From NCBI GenBank assembly GCA_029008615.1, contig JAQXJI010000006.1, positions 167,159 to 231,158 of the forward strand: a stretch of 64,000 nucleotides of DNA. Direction: 5' to 3'. Positions 1 through 9,303 of this stretch are shown here, piece after piece. The notes under the pieces are model-generated. The model was not told where the DNA came from. It did no database searches and was given only the letters and a program-made list of their open reading frames with translations. How positions within the stretch are numbered: position 1 is the stretch's first letter; each line of letters opens with the position of its first letter. Both the position numbers and the translations under genes were made by a program. Source of the stretch: Elusimicrobiota bacterium. GTDB taxonomy: Bacteria; Elusimicrobiota; Elusimicrobia; Elusimicrobiales; Elusimicrobiaceae.

Positions 1-1651
1 CTTTAAGTATAGTATCCAAAGGATACATATTTTCCGGGTCGCGCATAGCAACCAGTACCCTGTTTGAGCCTTCAAGGCCGGCAAGAGCTTTTTCCAGGGA
101 ATCGGCTTCTATATGATTGAGCTTTTCCCTGTGGCCCTCTTCAAAAATATCATTGGCCTTCTGCGCGTTCATTCTTTCGGAAACATTGAATATCAAGAAG
201 AAAAACGCCGCAAAAGAAAGCCCGGTTACCGTGGCCACCTGCTTTGTTATCAAATTTGTAAGGGCCAAAACCACCACTACGATTACAACCAAAATTCCGC
301 CGACGGGGATTAAATAATGGTCAAATTTAAAATTTAAAGGCATTATAAATTCGCGCTTCTTTTCCCTTTCTTTAAAGCGCAGAACGACTATTGAAGAAAG
401 TTCGAAAACGAAGCTCCAAAGCACGCCGAAAGCATAAGCCTGGCCTATCAAATACAAGTTCCCGCGCGAGAAAAGTATCACCAAAATTTGCATTATGCAA
501 ATCATATTTATCATATGGTAAGTGGTACCGTGTTTCGGATGAATTTTGCGGAACCAGTCAGTAAGTATGCCGGTTTCAGCCATTCTGCTCATAAGACCGT
601 TTGCCCCTATTACGGACGTGTTGACCGCGCCGGAAAGCATTACCGCACCCGCAGCGACCACGCAGAACTGCAAAATCAGTTTAAGGAAAGTCGGGCCGCT
701 TAAACTCATAGCGAGGCCGGCCAAAAGATTGTCCTGATACTTCCCGGCCATAAGGTCTTCCGGGATAAGCAAAGCCGCAAGGAAGGTCAGCCCGCCGGTA
801 AACACCAAGGCGAAAACAAATATTATCAAAGCCGCTTTTTTAAGATTTTGTATTTTTGGATATTCTATTTCCCTGAAAACCTGCGCCAAAGTTTCAATCC
901 CGCTCAAAGCCAAAACCGAATGGCCCAGAGCCATAACGATGCCGAATATGCCTATATATTTAAGGAACGGGATATCCGCCGCCCAGCCCAAAGAGGCTTC
1001 TGTAAAATGGGGCGTTAAAGGGGGGAGTTTTACATTGTCTTTTATAAACAGGGTTATTACGGCCCAAAATACCAATACGGCGCATATCATTACGGAAAAT
1101 TTTATAATGCGGGCGTTTTTATCGCTGGAGTCTTCAATTCCTTTTATGTTCTGGCGCCAGAAATATATTGTTACGGCTATTGCGAAAAGTATGGAAAATC
1201 CGTCGCCGTTTAAAGAAATTCCCGCATTAAAATATTCCAAGACGGAATTTATAAAACCTACTATATACTGCCCGGCTGAAATGCCGCTGATAGGGCCCGT
1301 CAGAAGAAAATCAAACAATATCGCGGCGGTTGCCGCTTTTGCGGCGTTTTCCCCCAAACCGGCTTTTACCACTGGGAATATTCCGCCCCTTGTGAACATT
1401 GAACAGGCTTCTATATACATCATCAATATCGGTCCGGCGAATATCATTATCGCCAAAATGTACCAAGGGAAGGCAGGGCCTATCGCTTTCATTGCGATAC
1501 CGCCGGCGTAAAACGCGCTTGAGCCGAAATCGCATAAAACGATGGCGGCGGCTTTCCAAAAAGTTATAAACGTAAGCATAGCGGTAGTCATTACGACTAC
1601 GCCTTTAAGTTTAAATTTATTTGTTTGCCCTTGGGCGGGATCGGGGTTCAT
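1..1651 (-). CDS. APC-type amino acid permease (3' end cut by the window edge)
   Basis: Minus-strand reading frame from ATG at 1651 (MNPDPAQGQTNKFKLKGVVVMTTAMLTFIT...) running to the window edge; hydrophobic and permease-like. Confidence 0.75.
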   Translation of the reverse strand, partial: MNPDPAQGQTNKFKLKGVVVMTTAMLTFITFWKAAAIVLCDFGSSAFYAGGIAMKAIGPAFPWYILAIMIFAGPILMMYIEACSMFTRGGIFPVVKAGLGENAAKAATAAILFDFLLTGPISGISAGQYIVGFINSVLEYFNAGISLNGDGFSILFAIAVTIYFWRQNIKGIEDSSDKNARIIKFSVMICAVLVFWAVITLFIKDNVKLPPLTPHFTEASLGWAADIPFLKYIGIFGIVMALGHSVLALSGIETLAQVFREIEYPKIQNLKKAALIIFVFALVFTGGLTFLAALLIPEDLMAGKYQDNLLAGLAMSLSGPTFLKLILQFCVVAAGAVMLSGAVNTSVIGANGLMSRMAETGILTDWFRKIHPKHGTTYHMINMICIMQILVILFSRGNLYLIGQAYAFGVLWSFVFELSSIVVLRFKEREKKREFIMPLNFKFDHYLIPVGGILVVIVVVVLALTNLITKQVATVTGLSFAAFFFLIFNVSERMNAQKANDIFEEGHREKLNHIEADSLEKALAGLEGSNRVLVAMRDPENMYPLDTILK

Positions 1652-1656
1652 AACTG

Positions 1657-2115
1657 TCAGAGTGAAAAACTTTTAAGCAGTTGGCTTTTGTCTTGCGTAT
1701 TGCCAAGCTCTTTTATAAAATCCGGGTTGAACTTTTCCGCCAAAGCGGCCAAAAGTTTTAAATGGCTGGAGAAAAAAGCCGGCCCCGCCGGAGAAAGGAA
1801 TAAAAACATAACTTTTACGTCAAGCCCGTAATCGTCTTTTATAGGTTCGGGAAGGACGGCCGCCGCGGCTTGGAAAGCTTCCAAATCCTCTATCCTTGCG
1901 TGCGGAATGCTTAGGCCGGTGTCAAGCGTAGTGCTTATACCCTGTTCCCTTTTTAATACGGAAGAAAGAACTTCCTCCTCGTTTAAAGCGGGCAGTTCGG
2001 CACAAATGGAATGAACCAATTTTGCCACCAAATCCTTTTTGACGATATTTTCCCTTATAATAAATATTCTTTTCTCGTTAAGTATTAAAGGGAGATTATT
2101 ATTATGATTATCCAT
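1657..2115 (-). CDS. PTS IIA-Ntr-like (PtsN family) domain protein
   Basis: 152 aa; GLSIPHARI matches the phosphorylatable His region of EIIA-fructose/Ntr domains; sits 5 nt upstream of the permease. Confidence 0.75.
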   Translation of the reverse strand: MDNHNNNLPLILNEKRIFIIRENIVKKDLVAKLVHSICAELPALNEEEVLSSVLKREQGISTTLDTGLSIPHARIEDLEAFQAAAAVLPEPIKDDYGLDVKVMFLFLSPAGPAFFSSHLKLLAALAEKFNPDFIKELGNTQDKSQLLKSFSL

Positions 2116-2185
2116 ACCTAAAAATATATACTAACAAAAGGACGGCGGCTAGTCAAGCGGGGCGGAATTTGCCCCAGTCCAAAAC

Positions 2186-2216
2186 AAAGCCGCGCCCGGT
2201 AAAGGCGCGGCCTGAA
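2186..2216 (-). terminator. Rho-independent terminator
   Basis: GCCGCGCC/GGCGCGGC hairpin followed by a U-rich tract on the minus strand. Confidence 0.6.
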
Positions 2217-2223
2217 AAAGAGA

Positions 2224-3852
2224 TTAATCAGCTTTGGGCTTTTCCAACTTGGGCGGTTTTTTATTTTCAGCTTGGCTGGGTTTTAATTCCAATTCGCTTA
2301 ATATCACCGAAGGCGCGATAATCGCATAAGGCGGAAAAGAGGAAGAATAATAATTTGTCGCCGTCAAATCTTCCCCTGCGGCGGAAATATCCCTTAAAGT
2401 TCTGGCGGAAAGAATAGGCATTTCAAAACCGTGGGTAATGGTTTCCTCTCCGGTTTTGGCGTCCACTTTATAGGCAGTTATATTATCGCCGTCAAATCTG
2501 CGGATTATATAGCAGTAATCCAAATTCTCTTTAAGACAGTCCCGCATAAGGCGTTTTTTTAGTTCGGATTTGCTCAAAGTTTTTTGCGGCAAAAAGAACA
2601 AATTTGAAGGTGCGGCCTTGGCGTAGAGTTTGTTTTCAAAAAAGCCCAAACGCGCGTGCCCGTTGGTCTTGCCGGAGCTTCTGGTTGCGGGCAAATCAGT
2701 CAGTTTGCCGTCCTTTACTATTTGCAGTTTTGAGGGTTTTACGCCCTCATCGTCTATTTTATAAAAGCCGGCTAGCTTCCTTCCGTCAAAAGTTTCGGCT
2801 CCCGGATCGTCTACTACATTAAAATCAAAAGGCATTACTTTAAGGCCTTTTTTAAGGGCAAATTCGCCCATATTATAATCTTTTTCATTGGTTAATGAGA
2901 GCGTTTTCTTGGTATTGGTTACGTTTTTGGCAAAGGTTCTGTTGAAAAGGTAAGCCGCGGCTTGTTCTTCCAAGAGAACGGGGCCTATAAAAGCTGTGCC
3001 TTTCGGGGAAAGCAGGGCGGACTGCATTTCCTTGGAAAGATCTTCCGCCGTTTTTAAAAGTTCTTCTTTTGACGGCAATTCCGATTGATTTTTATATGAA
3101 AGAACTTTTGAGGCTTCAATCGGGAAACCTTCCGGGGTGTCGGCTTTGGCCGATATGCTGATTATTAATCTGGAATTGTCTTTAATGTATTTTGCTCCTT
3201 CGCTTGAAAGGAAAAATACCGCATTTTGTCTTATTGCCGCGTAGACGGAAAAAGTTTTTAAAGCTTGCACATTCCCGCAGGCGGACATTTCCTTTGCCAA
3301 CGCGGTTAAATAATCCCGGTCAAAAGGCTGAAACTGCAAAGAAGGCGTATCCGAAGATATTTCCGCCGCACTGAAATCCGGATTATCCTGTTTTACTTCT
3401 TTTTTCTTTAAGTATGCGATTTTTTTGGTATATTGATCCAAAGCCTGTTTGTAAGCGTCGTCGGTTTGCAGCCAAAGCGCTCTTCTCAGGCTTTCATAAG
3501 ATATGCTTGGCAACTGCCCTTCCGCAGTGGAAATGACCGTATTTTCAAAGAAACTGTTGTCCGTTTTTTTGTCGCCGGCGCGCAGCATAACGCTTATGCT
3601 TATGTCGCCTTCGGATTCGCTTTGGGCAAATTTTTCACCCATAAAAGCCCCTACGTAAAAGGAGTTTTCCGCTTGAACTTTGTAAGCGGCGTAATGCGGT
3701 TTTGCAGCACCTTTGGTTTTAAGGTTTTTCATCGTACGGATCATTTCGTCCTGCATAGCTTTAAAGATAATTTCCCCGTCTTTATTAACGTCAAAGGCGT
3801 TTGCTTCGCCCAACAAAAACAGAGCTGTTAAAAAGAGTAAAAGTTTTTTCAT
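2224..3852 (-). CDS. TldE/PmbA-like protein with N-terminal signal peptide
   Basis: 542 aa; MKKLLLFLTALFLLGEANA signal; TldD/PmbA-like C-terminal half; no HExxxH motif; adjacent to a TldD-like gene. Confidence 0.65.
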   Translation of the reverse strand: MKKLLLFLTALFLLGEANAFDVNKDGEIIFKAMQDEMIRTMKNLKTKGAAKPHYAAYKVQAENSFYVGAFMGEKFAQSESEGDISISVMLRAGDKKTDNSFFENTVISTAEGQLPSISYESLRRALWLQTDDAYKQALDQYTKKIAYLKKKEVKQDNPDFSAAEISSDTPSLQFQPFDRDYLTALAKEMSACGNVQALKTFSVYAAIRQNAVFFLSSEGAKYIKDNSRLIISISAKADTPEGFPIEASKVLSYKNQSELPSKEELLKTAEDLSKEMQSALLSPKGTAFIGPVLLEEQAAAYLFNRTFAKNVTNTKKTLSLTNEKDYNMGEFALKKGLKVMPFDFNVVDDPGAETFDGRKLAGFYKIDDEGVKPSKLQIVKDGKLTDLPATRSSGKTNGHARLGFFENKLYAKAAPSNLFFLPQKTLSKSELKKRLMRDCLKENLDYCYIIRRFDGDNITAYKVDAKTGEETITHGFEMPILSARTLRDISAAGEDLTATNYYSSSFPPYAIIAPSVILSELELKPSQAENKKPPKLEKPKAD

Positions 3853-5576
3853 TATTTTTTGCCTCCTTTGTCTTTCTGCGCCGCCGGGGGCGTCAGTATG
3901 GGCAGATTGTCATAAGATTTTTGCACTTTTTCCACTTCCAATTCCGATATCAATACGCTGGGGGCTATCGCCGAAACCGGCACCCAGCCGGATTCCGCTC
4001 CGCAGGAGCCGTTGAATACGGCGTAGTCGTCAGCCGCGGCTATTATTTTGTTAAAGCTTGTCAGCGGCGTGCCGACTATGTCTGCTCCGCGGATAATTTC
4101 GTCGGGTCTGTCGTCCGGGAAAACTTTGTAAACGAGTAAGGGTTGGACTTTAAATGATTGTGGATTTGAAGTGTCCAACATAGTAAAACCGCCGGAAATA
4201 TCATCTATCATAAGCCCGTAAGCCTTGTTTTGTTTTTTGATTTCGTCTTTAAGCATTTGCTTTAAAGTGGGAAAATCAACCGTGTGAGCGGCTTCGACAA
4301 CGGTAATGCCCATTCTGGATACTGCTCTGTACCTTGTCTGTTTCCTGCCGTGTCCGTTTGAGCGGGCAAAGCCTTTTATAGGGGAGCGGCCCATTAAAAA
4401 TCCTTTAAGTACGCCGTCTTTTATTATCGTTACGTTTTCGGAAGGGACGCCTTCGTCGTCATAGGCGTAATATCCGCGCAGAGGAATATTTTTAAAATAT
4501 TTCAAAGTCGGATTATCATAGACGCTGATTAAAGGCGAAATGACGTCTTTATCCGTTTTATTGGTAAAAGTTTGGCCGAAGTCATCGTCTTTTTGGCGGT
4601 GTCCTTCAACTCTGTGCCCCAAAATTTCGTGGAAGAAAACGCCCGTAGCTCTGTTTTTGAGAATTACCGGCCCGTGGAAAGGCTCGGCCGCTTCTGCGTT
4701 CTGCAAAGCTTTAAGTTCTTCTATGGATTGTTTGATGTCTTTTTTGATTTTTTCCGGCGAGGGCATTTCTTCCGGGGAAGTAAAATCATAATAATTGCCT
4801 CTTTCAAGGTTCATCCCATCTTTATTGCGGGAAGTTATCGTATAACCTATTCTGCCGAGTATTTGCCCCTGTACGGTTCTTACCCCTTCCGAATTGACGA
4901 AATATTTATTCTTAAGACTTGCGCTGTAAGAAGCCGAAGAAGACATTATAAAACTTTCATCTTTGAACAGGGCGGAGTATTCGTCCAGTTCTTTTGCGGT
5001 TTTCCCCAAAATTTCTTTGGAAATGAGAGGCGTATTTTCTATCGGCGCATAGTATGAAACGGGTTTTGTCTTGACCGAAAAATCGTCGGAATCGTCGGCG
5101 CGCTGGGCCGAAGTCATCGCATTTGTTTTTACTTTAAGATAGTCTTCCTGTGCGGCGGTGGCGGCGTCTTCCGTCAGAATCCAAAGCATATTTTTAATCT
5201 GCTTGGGGGAAGGCAGAATCCCGTTTACCAATATATTGGGGTTGCGCTGGGCAAAATCTATAGATTTAAGTTTGCGGGTATTATCGAGTTTGCGGCTGCC
5301 GGCGCGCGCGTCCACATCGGCCGTATAGCCGTTTGCCGTATAGATATAAGCGTTTTTGCCCAAAGTGGAAATTACCGACGCGGACTGAGTGTTTTCAATT
5401 TGATAGGAAAGAAAGTAAATCGGCGGATCCAGTTTGGAAAGTTTCTTAATGGAGCGGTTAAGTTCACTCTGCATAGCTTTTACCACTTTGTCGTTTTCAA
5501 TGTCTTTTACGGAATCAGCGGCGAATGCACAGCAGACCGTAAAAAACAGGCATATCAAAACGGAAAATTTTTTCAT
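3852..5576 (-). CDS. TldD-like metallopeptidase with signal peptide
   Basis: FFHEILGHRVEGHRQ contains the TldD-type HExxxH motif; signal peptide MKKFSVLICLFFTVCCAFA; the longer ORF start at 5636 is less likely. Confidence 0.75.
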   Translation of the reverse strand: MKKFSVLICLFFTVCCAFAADSVKDIENDKVVKAMQSELNRSIKKLSKLDPPIYFLSYQIENTQSASVISTLGKNAYIYTANGYTADVDARAGSRKLDNTRKLKSIDFAQRNPNILVNGILPSPKQIKNMLWILTEDAATAAQEDYLKVKTNAMTSAQRADDSDDFSVKTKPVSYYAPIENTPLISKEILGKTAKELDEYSALFKDESFIMSSSASYSASLKNKYFVNSEGVRTVQGQILGRIGYTITSRNKDGMNLERGNYYDFTSPEEMPSPEKIKKDIKQSIEELKALQNAEAAEPFHGPVILKNRATGVFFHEILGHRVEGHRQKDDDFGQTFTNKTDKDVISPLISVYDNPTLKYFKNIPLRGYYAYDDEGVPSENVTIIKDGVLKGFLMGRSPIKGFARSNGHGRKQTRYRAVSRMGITVVEAAHTVDFPTLKQMLKDEIKKQNKAYGLMIDDISGGFTMLDTSNPQSFKVQPLLVYKVFPDDRPDEIIRGADIVGTPLTSFNKIIAAADDYAVFNGSCGAESGWVPVSAIAPSVLISELEVEKVQKSYDNLPILTPPAAQKDKGGKK

Positions 5577-5705
5577 AATAAACCCCTTGTTACAGACTTT
5601 CCTAATTATAGCATTTAGTCGGGCGCATATTGCCAAGGCTTTTAATAATGTTATAATAAGAAGGTAGCTTTAGGCCTCAGGGCCTTAAGTTCGGGAGGAC
5701 AGACA

Positions 5706-6179
5706 GTGAGTGAAACTTTTTATTTGAGCCGCAAAAATTACGAAAAGCTTAGAGAGGAACTTGACGCGCTTAAAAAGATAAAAGCCCAACTTTCGGAAGA
5801 AATCGGCGAAGCGGCCCGCCAAGGGGATTTGAAAGAGAACGCGGAATATACCGCCGCTAAGGAAAAACAGGCCGAAACTCTTTCTAAAATAAACGATTTG
5901 GAAATTCGCTTGCGCAATACCCGCATTACGGATGATTTGGACGTTGACCGCAGCGAAGCCAGAATAGGCGCAACCGTTACCATAGAAGATTTATCCGACG
6001 GCGAACAATCCGTTTATACTTTAGTCGGTTCAATGGAATCCAACCCGGAAGCCGGACTTCTTTCCGTAAAAACCCCGATAGCCACCGGCCTTTTGGGATG
6101 CAAAGAAGGTCAGATTTTTGAGGTTGCTTTGCCGCGCGGCAAACGCAAATATAAATTAGTTAAGTTGGAATATAAATAA
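5706..6179 (+). CDS. greA: Transcription elongation factor GreA
   Basis: 157 aa; GDLKENAEYTAAKEKQ motif and C-terminal FKBP-like domain. Confidence 0.95.
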   Translation: MSETFYLSRKNYEKLREELDALKKIKAQLSEEIGEAARQGDLKENAEYTAAKEKQAETLSKINDLEIRLRNTRITDDLDVDRSEARIGATVTIEDLSDGEQSVYTLVGSMESNPEAGLLSVKTPIATGLLGCKEGQIFEVALPRGKRKYKLVKLEYK

Positions 6180-6190
6180 GGAGATACCAA

Positions 6191-6883
6191 ATGGGTGCGG
6201 AACTTGAAACTCTGGCTAACAGGACTATAGAACCTTTTGTAGTTCTTTTCAATAAATCGGTGGAGCTTATCCCCGGCATAATCGTCGCGCTTGTAATGCT
6301 GTTTTTGGGCTTGTTTTTATCTAGGTGGACAAGCACAATCGTACGCAAACTTTTAAACGCGATTAAGCTTGATATGTGGACTTCCAAAATCGGCGTCAAT
6401 GAAATTCTGACCAGGATCGGATTCGGCAAAAGCCCCACTTACGTTATAGCTTTTGTTCTTTCTTGGGCCGTAATGATTACGTTTATTATGATAGCGGCCG
6501 ATTCCTTGGGATTAAGCACCATAAGAACTTTGCTTTACAATTTGCTTGCTTTTATCCCCAAGCTTTTTGCCTGCATAGTGATTCTTTTTGCCGGTCTTTT
6601 GTTCGGCAGATTTGTGGAAAACGTGGTGCAGAACTCGGCCAAAGCCAATAATATAAGGGGGGGGATATTCTTCTCCAAGATAATAAATGTGGTGGTGGTA
6701 ATATTCGCCATACTTTTGGCTTTGGAACAAATCAACATCAACTTCGCTTTGATAAACGACGTTATTTTGATACTTTTGGCCTCTATGGGCTTGGGCTTGG
6801 CCATAGCTTTCGGTTTGGGCGCGAGGGACATCGTGGCCGAATTCCTGAGAGAAAGCTTAAAGAAAGACGAAGACAAAAAATAA
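6191..6883 (+). CDS. Mechanosensitive channel-like TM-helix repeat protein
   Basis: 230 aa, several TM helices; GLGLAIAFGLGARDIVAEFL motif typical of the family. Confidence 0.7.
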   Translation: MGAELETLANRTIEPFVVLFNKSVELIPGIIVALVMLFLGLFLSRWTSTIVRKLLNAIKLDMWTSKIGVNEILTRIGFGKSPTYVIAFVLSWAVMITFIMIAADSLGLSTIRTLLYNLLAFIPKLFACIVILFAGLLFGRFVENVVQNSAKANNIRGGIFFSKIINVVVVIFAILLALEQININFALINDVILILLASMGLGLAIAFGLGARDIVAEFLRESLKKDEDKK

Positions 6884-6916
6884 GTTCAGCTTTGTTTTTG
6901 CAGTTTTCGTAAATTT

Positions 6917-6946
6917 AAAAACCCCGGGTAAAACCGGGGTTTTTAT
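6917..6946. terminator. Bidirectional terminator between convergent genes
   Basis: AAAAACCCCGG/CCGGGGTTTTT. Confidence 0.75.
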
Positions 6947-6962
6947 CGTTCAGACAAATTTT

Positions 6963-7325
6963 TTATATGGCCAGTTTTTGTATGGACAAAGTCAAATCAT
7001 CCATATCAAAGGGTTTATAAAGAATATCATCCGCGCCGGCGGCTTTGACTTCTTTATTCAAACTTTCTCTGTGCATAGCCGTTATTACAAGCACTTTAAT
7101 ATCAGGGTAACTTTCTTTTAGGCTTTTTAAGATGTCCATACCGGATTCTTCCGGGAAGAACATATCAAGCAAAATCAAATCCGGCATAAAGCCGCTGTTT
7201 AAAGCGTTAAAAAGTTCCTGAGAACCCTGCGCCGTGGCTATAACGTCGTAACCTTCGCTGTTAAGAGCGTTTTGTATGGTCGTTCTAAGTACGGCCGAAT
7301 CGTCCACTATGATAATCTTTTTCAT
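6963..7325 (-). CDS. CheY-like single-domain response regulator
   Basis: 120 aa; DDS, LILLDMFFP, VITA and YKPF signatures. Confidence 0.9.
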   Translation of the reverse strand: MKKIIIVDDSAVLRTTIQNALNSEGYDVIATAQGSQELFNALNSGFMPDLILLDMFFPEESGMDILKSLKESYPDIKVLVITAMHRESLNKEVKAAGADDILYKPFDMDDLTLSIQKLAI

Positions 7326-7328
7326 ATA

Positions 7329-8741
7329 TTATTTAAAAGCCGAGGCGATTTTTTCGCCGAAATCCAAGAAAGCTTCCGTTTGTTTTTTGTCGCCCGTTTC
7401 GCTATAAAGCCTTAAAATCGGCTCCGTGCCGGAAGGGCGTATAAGCAACCATTCGTCATTATCAAGGATAATTTTAAGCCCGTCGAAAGTGTAAACTTCC
7501 GCTATATGACGGCCCAAAATCTTTTTGGGAAGCTTCTTTTTAAGCCTTTCCGCCATTACGGTTCTGTCTATGGCTTTGGATATGGGAAAATCCCTTCTTT
7601 GATAGCAGCTTGCGCCGTATTCTTGTTCAATTTCTTTCACAAGTTCGCTTAAAGCCATTTTGCGCTCAGCCATAATTTCCATAATGTACATTATAAGGGT
7701 AAGTCCGTCGCGTTCCGGCATAAGGCCCTGCCAGCAATAACCGCCCGATTCCTCCGAACCGAAAGCGATATCCTCCAAAGCGGTGCGTTCGGCTATATGT
7801 TTAAAACCTACCGGCACTTCTTCAAATTCCAATCCGGCGGCGCGCGCGACTCTCTTATTTAAATATCCCATAGAAAGGCATTGCAAAACTTTGCCTTTTG
7901 CTTTTTTGTTCTTTACAAGATTGTTAAGCACTATGGCCGATACCATACAAGGGCTTAAGTATTTGCCTTTTTCGTCAATTAAGGCCGTTCTGTCGCCGTC
8001 GCCGTCAAAGGCCGCGCCGAGCAGACACTTGTTTTTTACGACTGTTTTTTTAAGTTCGGCTAAATTTTCTTCCTTCGGCTCCGGCTTTATCCCACCAAAG
8101 CAAGGATCGTGGCTTGAGTTTAACGCTATAACGCGGTTTTCGCCTAAAATCTGTTCCATATATCCCGCTGCGCTTCCGTGCATATAATCAACTGCAGCTT
8201 TGCCTTTAAGGGCGGCGACTTTCTTTAGATTTACTTTGCCGGCTATATATTTAAAATAAATCTTTTCAAGCCCCGCTGACGCTTCGACCTGATGCCCTGG
8301 TATGTAAAGGACTGATTTTTGGTCCAAAAGTTCTTCTATTTCCTTTGTAAGCCTGGCGGAAATGGAACCGCCGTTAACTTTTATTTTGATGCCGTTGTAC
8401 TGCTGCGGATTATGGCTTGCGGTAACCATTATGGTAATCCAAAATTTAGTGTAAGAAAGGCAGCTCATTACCGGGGTTGTTACGGGCTTATTGAGCAAAG
8501 TTACGTCAACTTTATTTAATTTTAAAATGCTGGCTATATCCGCGGCGAATTTATCGGAAAGGAAACGCCTGTCGTAACCGACGGCGGCTATATTTGTTTT
8601 TTCTCCCAGGTCCGAAGGCGCGTTTAGGTTGATAAAATCCGCCAAAGCCTGCGCCATTCTCCTGACGTTTTCAAAAGTAAAATCCCAAGCTATTATTCCG
8701 CGCCATCCGTCGGTGCCAAATTTGATGTCTGATGTAGCCAT
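7329..8741 (-). CDS. Phosphoglucomutase/phosphomannomutase family
   Basis: TDGWRG start, TASHNP, DGDGDR, RPSGTEP motifs; start set at MATSDIKFG. Confidence 0.9.
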   Translation of the reverse strand: MATSDIKFGTDGWRGIIAWDFTFENVRRMAQALADFINLNAPSDLGEKTNIAAVGYDRRFLSDKFAADIASILKLNKVDVTLLNKPVTTPVMSCLSYTKFWITIMVTASHNPQQYNGIKIKVNGGSISARLTKEIEELLDQKSVLYIPGHQVEASAGLEKIYFKYIAGKVNLKKVAALKGKAAVDYMHGSAAGYMEQILGENRVIALNSSHDPCFGGIKPEPKEENLAELKKTVVKNKCLLGAAFDGDGDRTALIDEKGKYLSPCMVSAIVLNNLVKNKKAKGKVLQCLSMGYLNKRVARAAGLEFEEVPVGFKHIAERTALEDIAFGSEESGGYCWQGLMPERDGLTLIMYIMEIMAERKMALSELVKEIEQEYGASCYQRRDFPISKAIDRTVMAERLKKKLPKKILGRHIAEVYTFDGLKIILDNDEWLLIRPSGTEPILRLYSETGDKKQTEAFLDFGEKIASAFK

Positions 8742-8835
8742 ATATAAAACGCTCCTCCGGCAGAGCGGTTTAAGAGTCCGCCCCCGGTATAAAATATTTA
8801 AGCCCGTCCCGCTAAAGCAAGGCGGCAAAAACAAG

Positions 8836-9181
8836 TGGAGGCGGCGGGATTCGCACCCGCGTCCAAACATCCATACGGCACGGTTACTACAGGTTTAGCT
8901 TCGGCTTAAAAACGCGCCCGCATACCCGAAGCCGTTGCTTGCGCGCTTGTTTATTTTATCTTAGGAAGGGTTAGGCTAAACGAACCTTCCCTTCAGCATC
9001 CGGCTGATTTGACCGTTACGCTCCGCCCGCCGGCGAAGAAGAGCAAACGGGTTTAGGCGGTAGCCCAAACGTTGTTGTTGTAGTTGTTGCCAACTAATTG
9101 TTGTGGCCCTATTTTAACCGGCCTGGCCAACCGGTACCTGCAACCGAACTTCAGAGATATCTGTCGAAACTGGTCGCCCCC
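8836..9181 (-). ncRNA. ssrA: tmRNA; CCA not encoded; predicted tag (A)GNNYNNNVWATA
   Basis: 5' GGGGGCGACCAGTTTCGACAG, 3' TTCGAA-type T arm GTGCGAATCCCGCCGCCTCCA, acceptor stem GGGGGCG/CGCCUCC, tag ORF at 9053-9091 ending GCC TAA. Confidence 0.93.
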
Positions 9182-9269
9182 TAAAGCTGATTGTTTAACA
9201 AGGATAGCAAATTTATTTATTGATTTGCAATACGGGGCCTTTTAAACGGTGCTTTGCCTAAATTTTGCC

Positions 9270-9300
9270 CAAATAAAAACCCCGCCAAACGGCGGGGAAA
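9270..9300 (-). terminator. Terminator downstream of terC
   Basis: CCCCGCC AAA-type hairpin GGCGGGG with T-rich tail on minus strand. Confidence 0.7.
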
Positions 9301-9303
9301 AAT

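Noticed and set aside
939-1511. 190-aa plus-strand ORF
   Set aside because: Antisense to the permease gene; low-complexity reading without a recognisable family.
8741-8870. N-terminal extension of the phosphohexomutase ORF
   Set aside because: The extension reads back into the tmRNA 3' end; the conserved protein starts at MATSDIKFGTDGWRG.
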